Of a DNA stretch of 64,000 nucleotides, positions 33,656 to 44,560 are shown piece by piece. The stretch comes from Diphasiastrum complanatum (taxonomy: Eukaryota; Streptophyta; Lycopodiopsida; Lycopodiales; Lycopodiaceae). The stretch covers positions 33,394,099 to 33,458,098 of the forward strand of contig CM055109.1 of assembly GCA_029204225.1 (NCBI GenBank), in the 5' to 3' direction. The translations under genes and the position numbers were made by a program. Numbering within the stretch: the first letter of the stretch is position 1; each line of letters opens with the position of its first letter. The notes under the pieces were generated by a model. That model was not told where the DNA came from. It saw nothing but the letters and a program-made list of their open reading frames with translations, and searched no databases.

Positions 33656-34589
33656 TCTTGTTGACGATGATCCAATTCAAAAATAAGTTAGCACTACAAG
33701 TATTGTCCTTATACTAGTTCTTGAGATCTTGTATCATGCAATGCACATCACACAATGATCAATCATGGCAAATGACTTGGATGTACTTAGAGATTCTTGC
33801 TTCATGGTTGAGCTCTTTAGTATTTGTTGTTTAAACAGATCTATTGTCACACATGTTCTTGAGTGTCTACCTTTCATTTAAGAACTTTTTCTGCATTTGT
33901 CTCTTGCCAAGTAGAAGCTTGGGTGATGAGATATCATGACATGGGGCTAGCCTAGCCTTTGTAAATATGGCATTATATTTTCAGCAATTCATTAGAAGCA
34001 ATATCATCATACCAAAAATTGATGTCGTGTTCATTAATACTTTTGAAATATTATAATTAAAAAATGAATTCAGCATAGACAAGAGACAATGAACGTGAAT
34101 CTGATAGTAAAGCCAATACATATGATGATGGTGCTATCCAATCCGTGCACCCTAGAGAAGGGGCTCAATGGCCATCTAGAATAGACTCTGGATGACTGAT
34201 CTACACAATAATAGATAAACTCCAATTGCTGAGGAATGTTTCTCAATATGGTAGTTACACAGTGGCGACCACCATCAGAGAGAGTGATCAGCCAAATACC
34301 AAAAGTGTCTTTTCGCATAGGGAGTCAGAACGCCAAATGATGAAGAGGCCATACCATCAGGGCTGTTGGGGGGCTCTACCCCCCAAACCCCCCGGATCCC
34401 CTGTTTCTTGGGGGGATCCGCCCTCCGAATCCCCCAGGACCTCCTGCTATGCAATCCAGCCATCTCCTAACCATCATGGTCTCACATTAGACCCCATACT
34501 AACAACCGTGCTCAATAATGACTTCTCCTCATAACAGGGGCCTTACAAATTTGAGCTCAACTAGTGACAACTAAACTGGGAGCTGAATG
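33656..34589 (+). repeat. 0.93-kb segment present only in left arm
   Basis: In the right arm (about 46785) the flanking sequences are contiguous (atggcaaagaccctcaat). Here they are separated by about 930 bp, bounded by GCAAA and GTAAA. No protein is recognised. It holds the GC-rich hairpin block at 34366-34440. It is either an insertion in this arm or a deletion in the other. Confidence 0.65.
34366..34440. other. GC-rich block with G/C runs and BamHI-type hairpin
   Basis: Runs of six G or C alternate at 34368-34373, 34379-34384, 34388-34393 and 34410-34415, and GGATCC repeats as an inverted pair at 34394 and 34414. It stands out sharply in AT-rich surroundings. The function is unknown. Confidence 0.8.
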
Positions 34590-36712
34590 TAAAGACCCTC
34601 AATAATTTTTACATTTCCTTGGTCTGATCCACGTAAATACCTTTTAGTTATAGTCGGTCTCTTAGGTTCGGTAATTGTTTGGACAATGTTATAGTTGTCG
34701 TATTAGATCAGAATTAGATTAATAGTAATCAATAACAAATATGAAAATACTGACATATTGAACATGTGTTGGAAGAAAGATGAGAAGAAAGTCTACATAG
34801 TAGATAGATCAAACTATTGATTACTTCTCGTAAAACTCATACATCAAATGACACAGTCTCAGCTAGTTATAGTGCAAAAAGGTTTGCAGATGTAGCTTAA
34901 AAAATAACATGGCTGTTAACATGACATCCAATGACACACTCTCACCTAGTTATAGTGCATAGAGGTTTGTAGACATTGGATGTTAACATGACCAGTCACT
35001 TGGTTGGATTTAAATCATTACATATCTACATCTTCAAAATAGTTTGGCCCCAATCAATAGAATTTGCCTTTACGATGCCAATTTTAATACATCAGACAAA
35101 GTTAGCTCATTTAAACTTCTATATCATATGCAAAATATCTAAACTGCACATTAAATGTATAGTTTATTACAAAGTAGGGCTCCACACACTTTGTAATTTA
35201 CAATCATTCTCTAATTTGCCATTAATTCAAGTCATTTAGAATGAAATAGAATGGCATTTAGGATGAAATAGTAAATAATGTTTGATGATATAATTGGCCT
35301 ATTCCCTTTTCAATTTAGATTCATTAAAAGAATTCTTGTTGAATTTGAGATTATGCAAACTTGCACCATCACTTCGATGCCTATCCTAGAACAATTTGCA
35401 TTCAAAATAAGATTAAAGAGCAACCAAACAATTTCTACAATGAATGTAAAAATTTGCAGGTTTGGGACTTCTATGAGGATTCCTGTAGGGATGCATAAAA
35501 ACCCATGAAAACCATTAGAAATTAATATTGAGTCATCAAAAGTTTGTATATCCTAAACCTTAACAACTAAAACCTAAACTTTGAAGATTAAGTAAAAGGT
35601 TGGCCACAAAAAACACCAACACTATCCTATGTAGTGAGATTCCAAAAAATCAACAAACATTTGCAAAATTAAAAAAATAAACAAATAAATAGGTAAACAT
35701 AGATGAATATGCGTGGAAAGAATCTAAACACCCAAAAAATGACCTATGTTGGATCTCTACAATATGTGATGAGTTAAAAAACGACTATCATACCACATGA
35801 ATCAACTCGTTGGACACGTGCACTGAATTTAGTCATAAATCACAAATTGTGTCCATAAGCTATTGCTGACAAACAGAACTAGGTGCACCCCAAAACTGCA
35901 AAAAAGAAATGTGGCTTGTCGCCCATTGTGATGTTGTTGTTTAATTATTTTTACTATAACCTCCGCCTGTCCAAAAAGGAAGGAACGAATTTCTATGTTG
36001 GTCACATGATAAGTCTTACAAGCTTTCCCACACAAGCATATGGTCATAATGAAACTCTTCCCAATCATATGGTACTATTTAAATATGCTATGTGCCATTT
36101 TAGAATTTAATAAGTAGGGAAAAAGGATGCATAGGCCTTTTCATTTGTGTACTTGGCTCAAGAACCCTAACATCATTTTAAGGAATGAGTGTTTATTTAG
36201 GGGTTGTTGACATGTGATATTATTGTATTTGTTGACACTTTAAGTAATAATTATGAAGGGCTTTCTAGATTTTAGAGCCATGGCTCTAAGTGCAGTGGAT
36301 CCCATGTAAAAGTTAGAACTTTATTTCAATAGGCCAAGGCTATTATGGGCTTTACGGCATAATGCCCTCTAGCATGAGGATGCATGCAATTGTGATTGAT
36401 TCTGATTAAATCATAACAATAGTAAACATGCATAGTTTAATCATTATACTAGTGTAAAGAACACAAGTAAACACTAAGAAATATAAATTATTTGATGTAC
36501 TTTTCTCACTAATGGCTAACGTAGCAGGAACTAAGAATTAGTGCTTTCTAATTCAAATACTCCCGCTGGAACTGGTTTTAGGGGGAATTACTCATTTGGA
36601 ATTTAGCACCGTCGCTTTTGGTTTGAAATTTTTCTACTCCAGCTAATGTCGTCTCTAGTGTCTTTATAAATCAAGTACAAAAAGGTAAAGCACGCTCTCT
36701 TGTCTGTCTGTC

Positions 36713-36775
36713 TCTCTTTCTCTCTCTCTCTCTCTCTCTCGCTCGCTCTGTGCCGCGCGCGCTCTCTATTGAGCA
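36713..36775 (+). repeat. CT microsatellite with GC-rich end
   Basis: (CT)n with CTGT and CTCG variants, ending in GCCGCGCGCGC. The two inverted arms lose similarity here. Confidence 0.85.
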
Positions 36776-37339
36776 AAAAAATAGAGCAAGAGGCTAAACT
36801 CGTGCCAATTAGAGTGTAGACAAGTGTAATGCTTTTGTTTGATGAATTGTAAGAGGTCCAATAGGATTTAGAGGTGGAACCATGTGAGGTCCAATAGAAA
36901 TTTGAGGTTTGCTTGAAAATAGTCCAATAGAATTAAGAGGTGCATAGATCAATGGTCCAATAGGATTAAGAGGTGACAAAGTGTGGTCCAACCATAGTTA
37001 AGCATAGTGGTAGCTCGTGGATCTACTAGTATCATTGTACTCCTCATTTTGGATCTAACTGATTTGGAGATTGTGTGGATTTCTAGCTTTCTCTGTCCAC
37101 CCGAGAGCTCATGATGATTTTCTCTCTCTACCCGAGGAGAGCAGCTTATTTTTACTTAGAATAACCTTTTAATACTTCCTACACATGTGACTGAGAGTTG
37201 GAAGTGATTGAATGCATGTAGTAGTGTGTTTTTGCCATAGAATCAAAGATAGATCTTGAATCTCAATCTAGTCTTGATCTTGGTGCATCTACACACCTTA
37301 GGAGATTACAAGTACATGTTGTGGCACGTGTGAAATCTA

Positions 37340-38715
37340 CAATGCAGCTTAAAAAATAACATGGCTGTTAACATGACATCAAATGACACACTCTCACCTA
37401 GTTATAGTGCATTGAGGTTTGTAGACATTGCTTCAGAAATGACATGGATATTAACATGACCAGTCACTTGGCTGGGTTTACATCATTACATATCTACATC
37501 TTCAAAATAGTTTGGCCCCAATAAATAGAACTTGCCTTTATGATGTCAATTTTAATACGTTAGACAAAGTTAGCTCATTTAAACTTCTGTATCATATACA
37601 AAATCTCTAAACTGCACATTAAATGTATAATTTATTACAAAGCAGGGCTCCACACACTTTGTAATTTACAATCATTCTCTAATTTGCCATTAATTTAAGT
37701 CATTTAGAATGAAATAAAACGACACTTAGGATGAAATGGTAATTAATGTTTAATGATATAATTGGCCTACTCCCTTTTCAATATAGATTAAGATAATTCT
37801 TGTTAAATTTGAGATAACACTTAGATGCCTATCCTAGAACAATTTGCATTCAAAATAAGATTAAAGATCACCAAACAATTTCTGTACTGAATGTAAAAAT
37901 TTGTAGGTTTGGGACTTCTATGTGGATTCCTTTGGGGATGCATAAAAACCCATGAAAACTATTAAAAATTAATATCGAGTCATCAAAAGTTTGCATTTCC
38001 TAAACCTCAACAACTCAAAACTTAACTTTGAAGATTAAGTCATAAACCTGGTAATCCTTAAAAGGTTTGCCACAAAAAATACCATTTCTATCCTATGTAG
38101 CGAGATTCCAAAAATCAACAAACATTTGCAAAATGAGAAAATAAACAAATAAACATGTAAATATAGATGAATATGCATTGAAAGAATCTAAACACCCAAA
38201 ACATGACCTATGCTGGATGGCTACAATATGTGATGAGCTAACAAATGACTCTCATACCACATGAATTAACTCGTGCAGTGAATTTAGTCATAAATCACAA
38301 ATTGCATCCATAAGCTATTGCTAACAAATAGAACTAGGTGCACCCTAGAACTACAAAAAAGAAATGTGGCTTGTTGCCCGTTGTGATGTTACTGTTTAAT
38401 TATTTTGATTGTAACCTCCGCCCTATCCAAAAAAGAAGGAACAAACTTCTATGTTGGTCACGTGATAAGTCTTAGAAGCATTCCCACACAAGCATATGGT
38501 CATAATGAAACTCTTCCCAATCATATGGTACTATTTAAATACACTATGTGCCATTTTAGAATATAATAAGTAGGGAAGAAAGATGCATAGGCCTTTTCAT
38601 TTCTCTACTTGGCTCAAGAATCCTAACATCATTTTAAGGAATGAGTTTTATCTAAGCCTTGTTGACATTTGATATTATTGTATTTGTTGACATGCGATAT
38701 TAGGGTACTTCTTGT
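37340..38715 (+). repeat. direct duplicate of part of the left arm
   Basis: Matches 34880-36240 in the same orientation (gcttaaaaaataacatggctgttaacatgacat at both starts, by position) and is therefore inverted to 45140-46540. Non-coding. It ends where repeat E starts (38721). The interval 36776-37339 holds no recognisable gene; it has three short repeats of a 'gtccaataggattaagaggt' theme near 36857-36975. Confidence 0.8.
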
Positions 38716-38720
38716 GATAA

Positions 38721-39682
38721 TCGGCTCAACTTTTCTTTTAATGCTATCTTTAATGACCATAATAATGCTATCACTTCGACCCCCTCACATCATACGTCCG
38801 AATTGACTCGCAACACCGCAAAACCGCAAAGCACCGCACGACTGCAACAAACCTCCTAATGCACAACAATATAGAAATGTCCCTAGTTACCATAGTCAAA
38901 CCAAAAAATCCATTATTTTTCCCTCATAATCCATTTTTTGTTCCCTTCTTTCCCTTTCCCATAAAATTCGTCGCTTTTTGTAAGAAACATTCCTAACTAT
39001 GTATAGTATTTTGAATCAACAACCATGTACACATACAATTGATTGTCAACCGCATTTCATTCATCATATTTTGGTATTCCAAATAATGTCCAACTGTAGC
39101 ATAATATTATTGTTTACAATTTAGTCATGCGTCTTCCACCAAATGTTTGCTGCAGAAAGCAGACCATACAATATGAGTAGTCCAACAAAAATTCACAACA
39201 CCATGTCGATGACAAATAACTGGTACTCTATGTTCCAAATTTTGAATTCTTGGATCTGTTGTCTTGCTCATTCTGCCATCTGTTGTTATCTTTTCCAAAT
39301 CAATTATTGTAAATTTACTGGGTTGCCAAACTCCTCTTCAATGGTCGCGTAATTAGGCTATCTCCTGTGTCGCATAGGTCTCCCTCGTATGTCCACGTTA
39401 GCCATGGCTTCCTTATAGCATTCATAACAATGGAACAACAAATTATCCCCACACAACTTATAAGCTCTAACCCATGATCTTTACTTCACAATCGATCAAT
39501 ATACTACAATTTCAATGCATTTGCTATTGAAGGTCTTATTGAGATCGACGCAAGCGTAATATTATTGTTCCAAAGTTGACCTTTTAATGAGCTCCACCTC
39601 ATCTAACCACTAACCAATGCCATTGCTGAACGGGACACATATACCACCTCATTCTTAATTACTACTTAATGTTAGCACCTCG
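38721..39682 (+). repeat. repeat E, single complete unit (962 bp)
   Basis: The unit starts TCGGCTCAACTTTT, and the same 14 bases recur directly after it at 39683-39696. It contains the block (CCATAAAATTC..., AACTATGTATAGTAT...) seen at 13850-15740 (inverted) and 58900-60385, where units are joined end to start. It lacks the internal 310-bp duplication of those copies. No credible coding. Confidence 0.7.
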
Positions 39683-39696
39683 TCGGCTCAACTTTT

Positions 39697-40560
39697 GCAT
39701 TTTATGAGAGAGAAGGATGTCGAATTATGTTACTGTCATGCCAATAACATGTTGGCTGATATTCCAACAAAGCCTTTGCCAAAGGGTAAACACATTACCT
39801 TAGTTAGTATGTTACCTTAGTTAGTGTGTTATGATAGAGATTCCAAGGATGCACGAGTTCTAAATGCCTATTCAGACTCATATTGGGCTAGAGAAACAGA
39901 TACTAGAAAATCCACCTTTGGCTACCTATGCTTTCTTGTAGGAGAACCAATTTCATGGAACAATCAAAAGCAAAAATTCATTTCCTTGTCCATTTCTGAG
40001 TCCGAATACGTTGCAGGCTAAAAGCATGGTTTCGTGGTACAACATGGACTGTCAAGGACACTAGTTTTTTTGGGGTAGAAATGCACTCAAAAAAGATTTA
40101 TTGTTTAACATTCTAAAGTAGGTCCACTAGAGCTGAAGAGACTATGTGGGCCCATCGTTACTAGGGATGCCTTCATTGCATTACCTCATGGGTAGCCTCT
40201 ATCAAGCACTCTCCTAAATTCCCAAAAAGTGAAATGTACTACCAAAAGGTATAACGAAAAATGGTTTTTTTTGTACCACCAATGATTACTCCAAGATTTG
40301 AAATTTCAACAGATCAAACCAATAATACTACATTGCGACAATCAAAACTACTTTGTTTTTTCTCTCAACCCACGAACTCACTAAACACATTGAAGTTCAA
40401 TTTCATTTTCCTAGAGAGAGTTTAGAATAAGGATGTCGAATTAAGTTACTATCATACCGATAACATGTTGACCGATATTCCAACAAAGTCTTTGCCAAAG
40501 GGTAAACACATTACCTTAGTTAGTATGTTAATTCTTCATTCAGGTTTTTAGTGGTAAGCT
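39697..40560 (+). pseudogene. copia RNase H fragments, shuffled
   Basis: C-terminal RNase H pieces (CHANNMLADIPTKPLPKGKH near 39720-39790 and HTDNMLTDIPTKSLPKGKH near 40440-40505) bracket an RNase H core at 39824-40020 (NAYSDSYWARETDTRK, FGYLCFLVGEPISWNNQKQK, SESEYVAG). The order C-terminus, core, C-terminus shows an internal duplication. AAGGGGGAGTA near 40560-40570 is the polypurine tract. Confidence 0.75.
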
Positions 40561-40570
40561 TAAGGGGGAG

Positions 40571-42180
40571 TATTGCACATTAATTTTACTCCTGACCTAA
40601 ATTCATTTTCCGAGTAATCATATACAATTTAAATACTCACTCTCTAGAACACCCTACATAAATGATCTGTTATGTAAACCAATCTTCAATTTTACAAGCA
40701 TTTTAGTTTGGCTTCACATTAGCCTAAAAGGATTTGTGATCAACTTTAGTTCTCCAAAGCCCATACTTAAATGATACTTATCACCTCTTTTTGACATGCC
40801 TTTAGTGGAATTCTTGTTTTTAATTTTGTTTTAGCAGGGATGCGAGGTTATATTCAAGTCTGTGTAACAAAAGAACTTCCATGGAAATTTTTCAATGATC
40901 TCCAAGGTGCATGACCTTATCATTGGTCTATGTTCTGGTAAGTATTTATAGGTTAGATGAATTTCAAATTTTTGACTTAATTTATTGTATTATGTTTTTG
41001 GTAAGCTTTAACTAATGAAATTATTAACTTTTCAATTTAGATTTGTGAATTTGACTATACCCCAATCTCACAATTACATTTAGCCATTGGTGGAGGATGT
41101 ATCCAAATTATTTTCTATATTGGATGTGTCTTGAAGTCTACATGCTTGATGGTTGGCAAAGATTATCTAAAATTGTGAATACTAAAAAGTGAATAGCTTT
41201 AATATTAATCATGATTATTGTGAATTCTATTCGCTATTATAATAAGTATCGATCCTGATTACTTGTGAATATTGATCGTGTTTACTAAAATATTATGAGT
41301 ACTTATCATTATTATTGTGAATATAAGAGTTGTGAATACTTGAGGATCATTGCCAACTTGAGCTGCCTTTTTGAAATTTGTTTCTTTTTTACCAAAATTC
41401 CAAAATGGGGCACATGTTTTGTAGCCAAATATTAAACCCTTTATAAGAAACTATCATCAAGCGAAGATCACCTATTATGTGCAATCTTAACTCTACAATT
41501 GTAAAAATTGTTAACTACTTTTGTGGTAGTGGATGTGGTAGTGTAAGCTCTTGCAACTTAAAATGTTAAAAGAAACAGACCAATCTCACCATAACTGAAC
41601 TTACCAATAACCACCTTTTTAGGAAAAAGCTTCTAAATGCATTTGTTTGTATCTAAAAGATAAAATTGTAATTAAAAAGATCTCCTTTATGAATCCAACA
41701 ATTTCACCATTATGGAAAGGCCTTTGTGGTATGATACGACGAGGTTTTTGTTTTATTCTGAGGAGACAAATGAATCCCAACACCTAAATAGGAATCTCAT
41801 GTCCTTAGAATTCCGTTAACCTAATCATTTGTTTGATTATCTAGATGAGTACTCATTTACTCCAGGCGTAAATCCAATCATGGTAGTGATAAGACCTGCC
41901 AACAAACAAGTACAGCTAAGATATTACAACCTATGATATAGGCCTTGTGTCTAATTATATGCCAGGTTGAAATACGCACATAGCCAGATAAAAAGTTAGA
42001 ACAACATTGCCGGTGAAATAGTTAAGAAAAGAATTGTCAATATGCAGAGAATGTACTAAGCAGGCAGTAGTGTTTACTCTATACACTAATAGTAATGTTA
42101 ACCTTGATTGATTTAAGCTTTCTGGTTCTTACAATGCTTACCTCATAATCTTAACATTGAATATTGTATGGTACACTATC
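40571..42180 (+). repeat. repeat B, plus-strand copy (copia LTR-like)
   Basis: Follows a polypurine tract, as expected for a 3' LTR, and starts near TTGCACATTAATTTT. It is inverted to 23622-25700 and direct to 61990-63140. No coding sequence seen. Confidence 0.65.
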
Positions 42181-42239
42181 TACCTAAGGCACGTTGAGGA
42201 AGAACAACAGTTGTATAGTTTAACTGCACAAAAATATTA

Positions 42240-43100
42240 TCACAAAGTTGAAGATCACCTTTGCATCGTCAACAATCAACTTGTGTATCACATCCAAGGC
42301 ACAAAACTTCCCCCACCTACCATTTTTGTATAGTAACCAGATTCCAGTTGGTTTGACAACCCAGTCTAGATTCGGATTTCCTTCATGCTGTGAAAGGTAG
42401 CAAGAAAACGATAAGTTTTGACGTCATATACGCAAATAGATGCTCATAACAATGTATGCATTCTCCAACCTCCACTGACATTGCTGGTACAGCCAAGGTT
42501 TTATAGATTCTAATTTTACTATAACTTAGATTGCAAAAGACGTCAATCTATAAACATATAGCAATTAAGAGCACAACAAGATAGTAGCACACTTCAGACA
42601 GACCATGTCTATTCTTGTATAAGGTTTCTCTGGCTAAAAATCCTTTACTTGATGCAAGTTGCAGCAGTGGATTTGCTATTTGTTTTATGCTAAGTCCATG
42701 TCCAGTTTAATTCGAATTAAAAACCAAAGACAGACCATTAACCTGCAGATTGCACGTGTAACAATCGCAAGACATACTTATCTAACTAAGACATCTTGGG
42801 GATCTGGACATTACCTGACTTCTGGGTGGAATCACAACACAACGACTGAGGGGAAAAAGGGAGCCACACTTTGTTAAGCACATCGACTGAACGATGGGAT
42901 TATAAGCTTCAATGACAGGCTATCGGCAGTTGGCAACACATGACAAAGATACAAGGATCATTTACAACTAGGGAGGCAACTTAGGAGGCGTAAATAGGAT
43001 GCTGGACAACAAGACATGAAGAAGTCCTGAGCTATACATCGAGAGTTCAGGAGCACGAATCTCCTGTGGAAGCCAGCAATGACTGTGCCAGCGGAGCTAA
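42240..43100 (+). repeat. repeat C, copy 2
   Basis: Direct copy of 26490-27292, with about 40 extra bases near 42920-42965. It carries the conserved exon-like segment at 42321-42387 on the minus strand. It ends at the truncated LTR of the small copia derivative. Confidence 0.75.
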
Positions 43101-43198
43101 AGAGAATCAAATGAATAAGAATGTAGTTAGTTTACGTGTTTCTCTTTCCGCTCTCTCTCCCTCTCCTCCTGCTTGCGTTGATCTCCTGAAATGTATCA

Positions 43199-43211
43199 TG
43201 GTATCAGAGCC
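43199..43211 (+). other. primer-binding site of the short copia derivative
   Basis: TGGTATCAGAGCC, a perfect initiator-Met tRNA site, directly after the LTR end. Confidence 0.92.
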
Positions 43212-43989
43212 AGCCCTCTCACATGCATTCTGATTATTTTGACATTCTACTGATCTTGTTTCAGATCTGATTTGTTTTAATTGTATTTAGGTTTGTTTCC
43301 AGAATTTGATGGGCATAATTTTCATTTGTGGAAGTTTAAAATGCAAATGGTTTTAGAGGAGAAAGATCTTTGGGATTTGGTGGTGAATCCAATTCCTCCT
43401 ATGAAGATGCTACTCCACCTATACTGAAGGCTTATGAGAAGTGAAACAATCAAACAAAGTGAACTGCATCAACCAGCAGTCAACCAACAATCAACTAAGA
43501 GTTGCTAAAACAAGCAACTAATCAAGAAAACAATGATCAAAGCTAGCTCTTTGAAGATGCCAGAAAGTTGAATTAAAGCAAAGTCTGTGTGCAGGTGAAG
43601 GAAGAGACGTCTTCTACCATAGTCCACATGAAGAAGCAGTTTAGAAGCACAGACCAAAGAGGAGCAGGATCAAATAGTTGTTGAAGCAAGCAACAAATAT
43701 ACAATTAATGATCAAAGTGGACCTTCTTGCAGATGTCAGAAAGCTGGATAAGAGGACATGTGCAGATGTTTGGAAAGCACTGATGTTTCCAACATAGCCC
43801 ACATGAAGTTCTTGACATAGACCATGAAGACCCAAGATCAAAACAAAACCAATGTGCTTTCACGTGAAGTGGGAGCAGTGACAACACTGTCATAATATAA
43901 TAATGCTAAACTAAATAAGATATGTACAAGATCATGTTAGATAATATTACTGTGATAATTAATGGTGTGAATACTCCATTAAGTGGGAG

Positions 43990-44224
43990 TGTTAAGGATA
44001 GTAATGTATGCTATCACACCTACACATAAAAACTAGTTAACAACAAAGAGACCTGGGTCCCAAAAGGACGTGTTCCCTCAGAACGTCGCCTCCTCATCGT
44101 CTCTGTTATGGGCAGTTCGCCCTTCATTATAATCAATTGAATAAGAATGTAGTTAGTTTACGTGTTTCTCTCTCTGCTCTCTCTTGCTCTCCTCCTGCTT
44201 GCATCGATCTCCTGAAATGTATCA
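43990..44224 (+). repeat. 3' LTR of the short copia derivative
   Basis: 235 bp, TG...CA ends, preceded by a purine tract. Its 3' end cuts the S1-like gene at 44225. Confidence 0.8.
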
Positions 44225-44498
44225 CATCCAAGTTCAATTTCCAAGTCCATATCTGCAGGTTGGCTGCCTGCAATCTCATGCCCTCCCTTCTTGTGAAATC
44301 ACATATGTATTCGGTTTGTTCATTTGCAGTGAAATTACACGACCAACTGAGACCACTGCGCACCACATGGATGCCCAAAGATTTAGTCTCATCTGAATAA
44401 CTCGTTGTTATGAGATCATCACTTAGGTTTGTTACTCTAAAGGAAGCGTCTGGAGACGAAGCGAAAGACACCTGAAGTAGAAACAAGGTGGCAAACAT
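44225..44498 (-). pseudogene. S1/SPH-like secreted protein gene, 3' end lost
   Basis: From the ATG at 44498 (minus): a hydrophobic signal peptide MFATLFLLQVSFASS, then RVTNLSDDL, SLGIHVVRSGLSWSCNF, NEQTEYICDF and LQIWTW. This pattern (VxNxL, LGxHV, GxxWxxxF, N...C) is that of plant self-incompatibility S1 / SPH proteins (PF05938). These are small secreted proteins of about 130 residues, known as pollen-killing ligands in Papaver and of mostly unknown role elsewhere. The first Cys of the usual pair appears replaced (TTSYSDE where C-x-S-x-D is typical). About 91 residues remain before the copia LTR at 44224. I chose this ATG because a TATA box and CT leader lie directly upstream; the longer open frame to 44678 includes the promoter. 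Confidence 0.65.
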
Positions 44499-44499
44499 A

Positions 44500-44560
44500 G
44501 AGAATAAGTAAATGATCGTGAGAGAGAGAGAGAGAGAGAGAGAGTGCTTTATAAAAGACG
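44500..44560 (-). promoter_or_regulatory. TATA box and CT-rich leader of the S1-like gene
   Basis: On the minus strand CTTTTATAAAG (44547-44557) is followed by about 24 bp of (CT)n and then the ATG at 44498, a typical plant core-promoter spacing. The left inverted arm has the same upstream region, with TATA near 36663. Confidence 0.6.

Larger units (their letters stand above)
32545..36735 (+). repeat. left arm of large inverted repeat
   Basis: The reverse complement of 44520-47999, differing by point changes and indels. It contains the family D RNase H end, its LTR (start TGTGAAAAGTCGTAAAAC near 32780), an extra 0.93 kb at 33656-34589, long AT-rich non-coding sequence, and at its inner end the promoter region of the S1-like gene (36530-36735), which diverges from the right arm inside a CT microsatellite. 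Confidence 0.85.
43104..44224 (+). mobile_element. short copia derivative (TRIM-like), 5' LTR truncated
   Basis: The direct repeats 43104-43198 and 44136-44224 both end CTCCTGAAATGTATCA. The first is followed by the primer site, and the second is the end of a full LTR (43990-44224, 235 bp, TGTTAAGGATAG...GTATCA) preceded by the polypurine tract AAGTGGGAG. The interior of about 790 bp keeps only the first copia gag residues (FDGHNFHLWKFKMQMVLEEK, 43303-43380) and no pol. The left LTR lacks its first 140 bp. Such an element can move only with proteins from others. Confidence 0.8.

Noticed and set aside
37340-38715. Possible satellite array with 34880-36240
   Set aside because: Only two direct copies separated by 1.1 kb and one inverted copy; a segmental duplication explains them.
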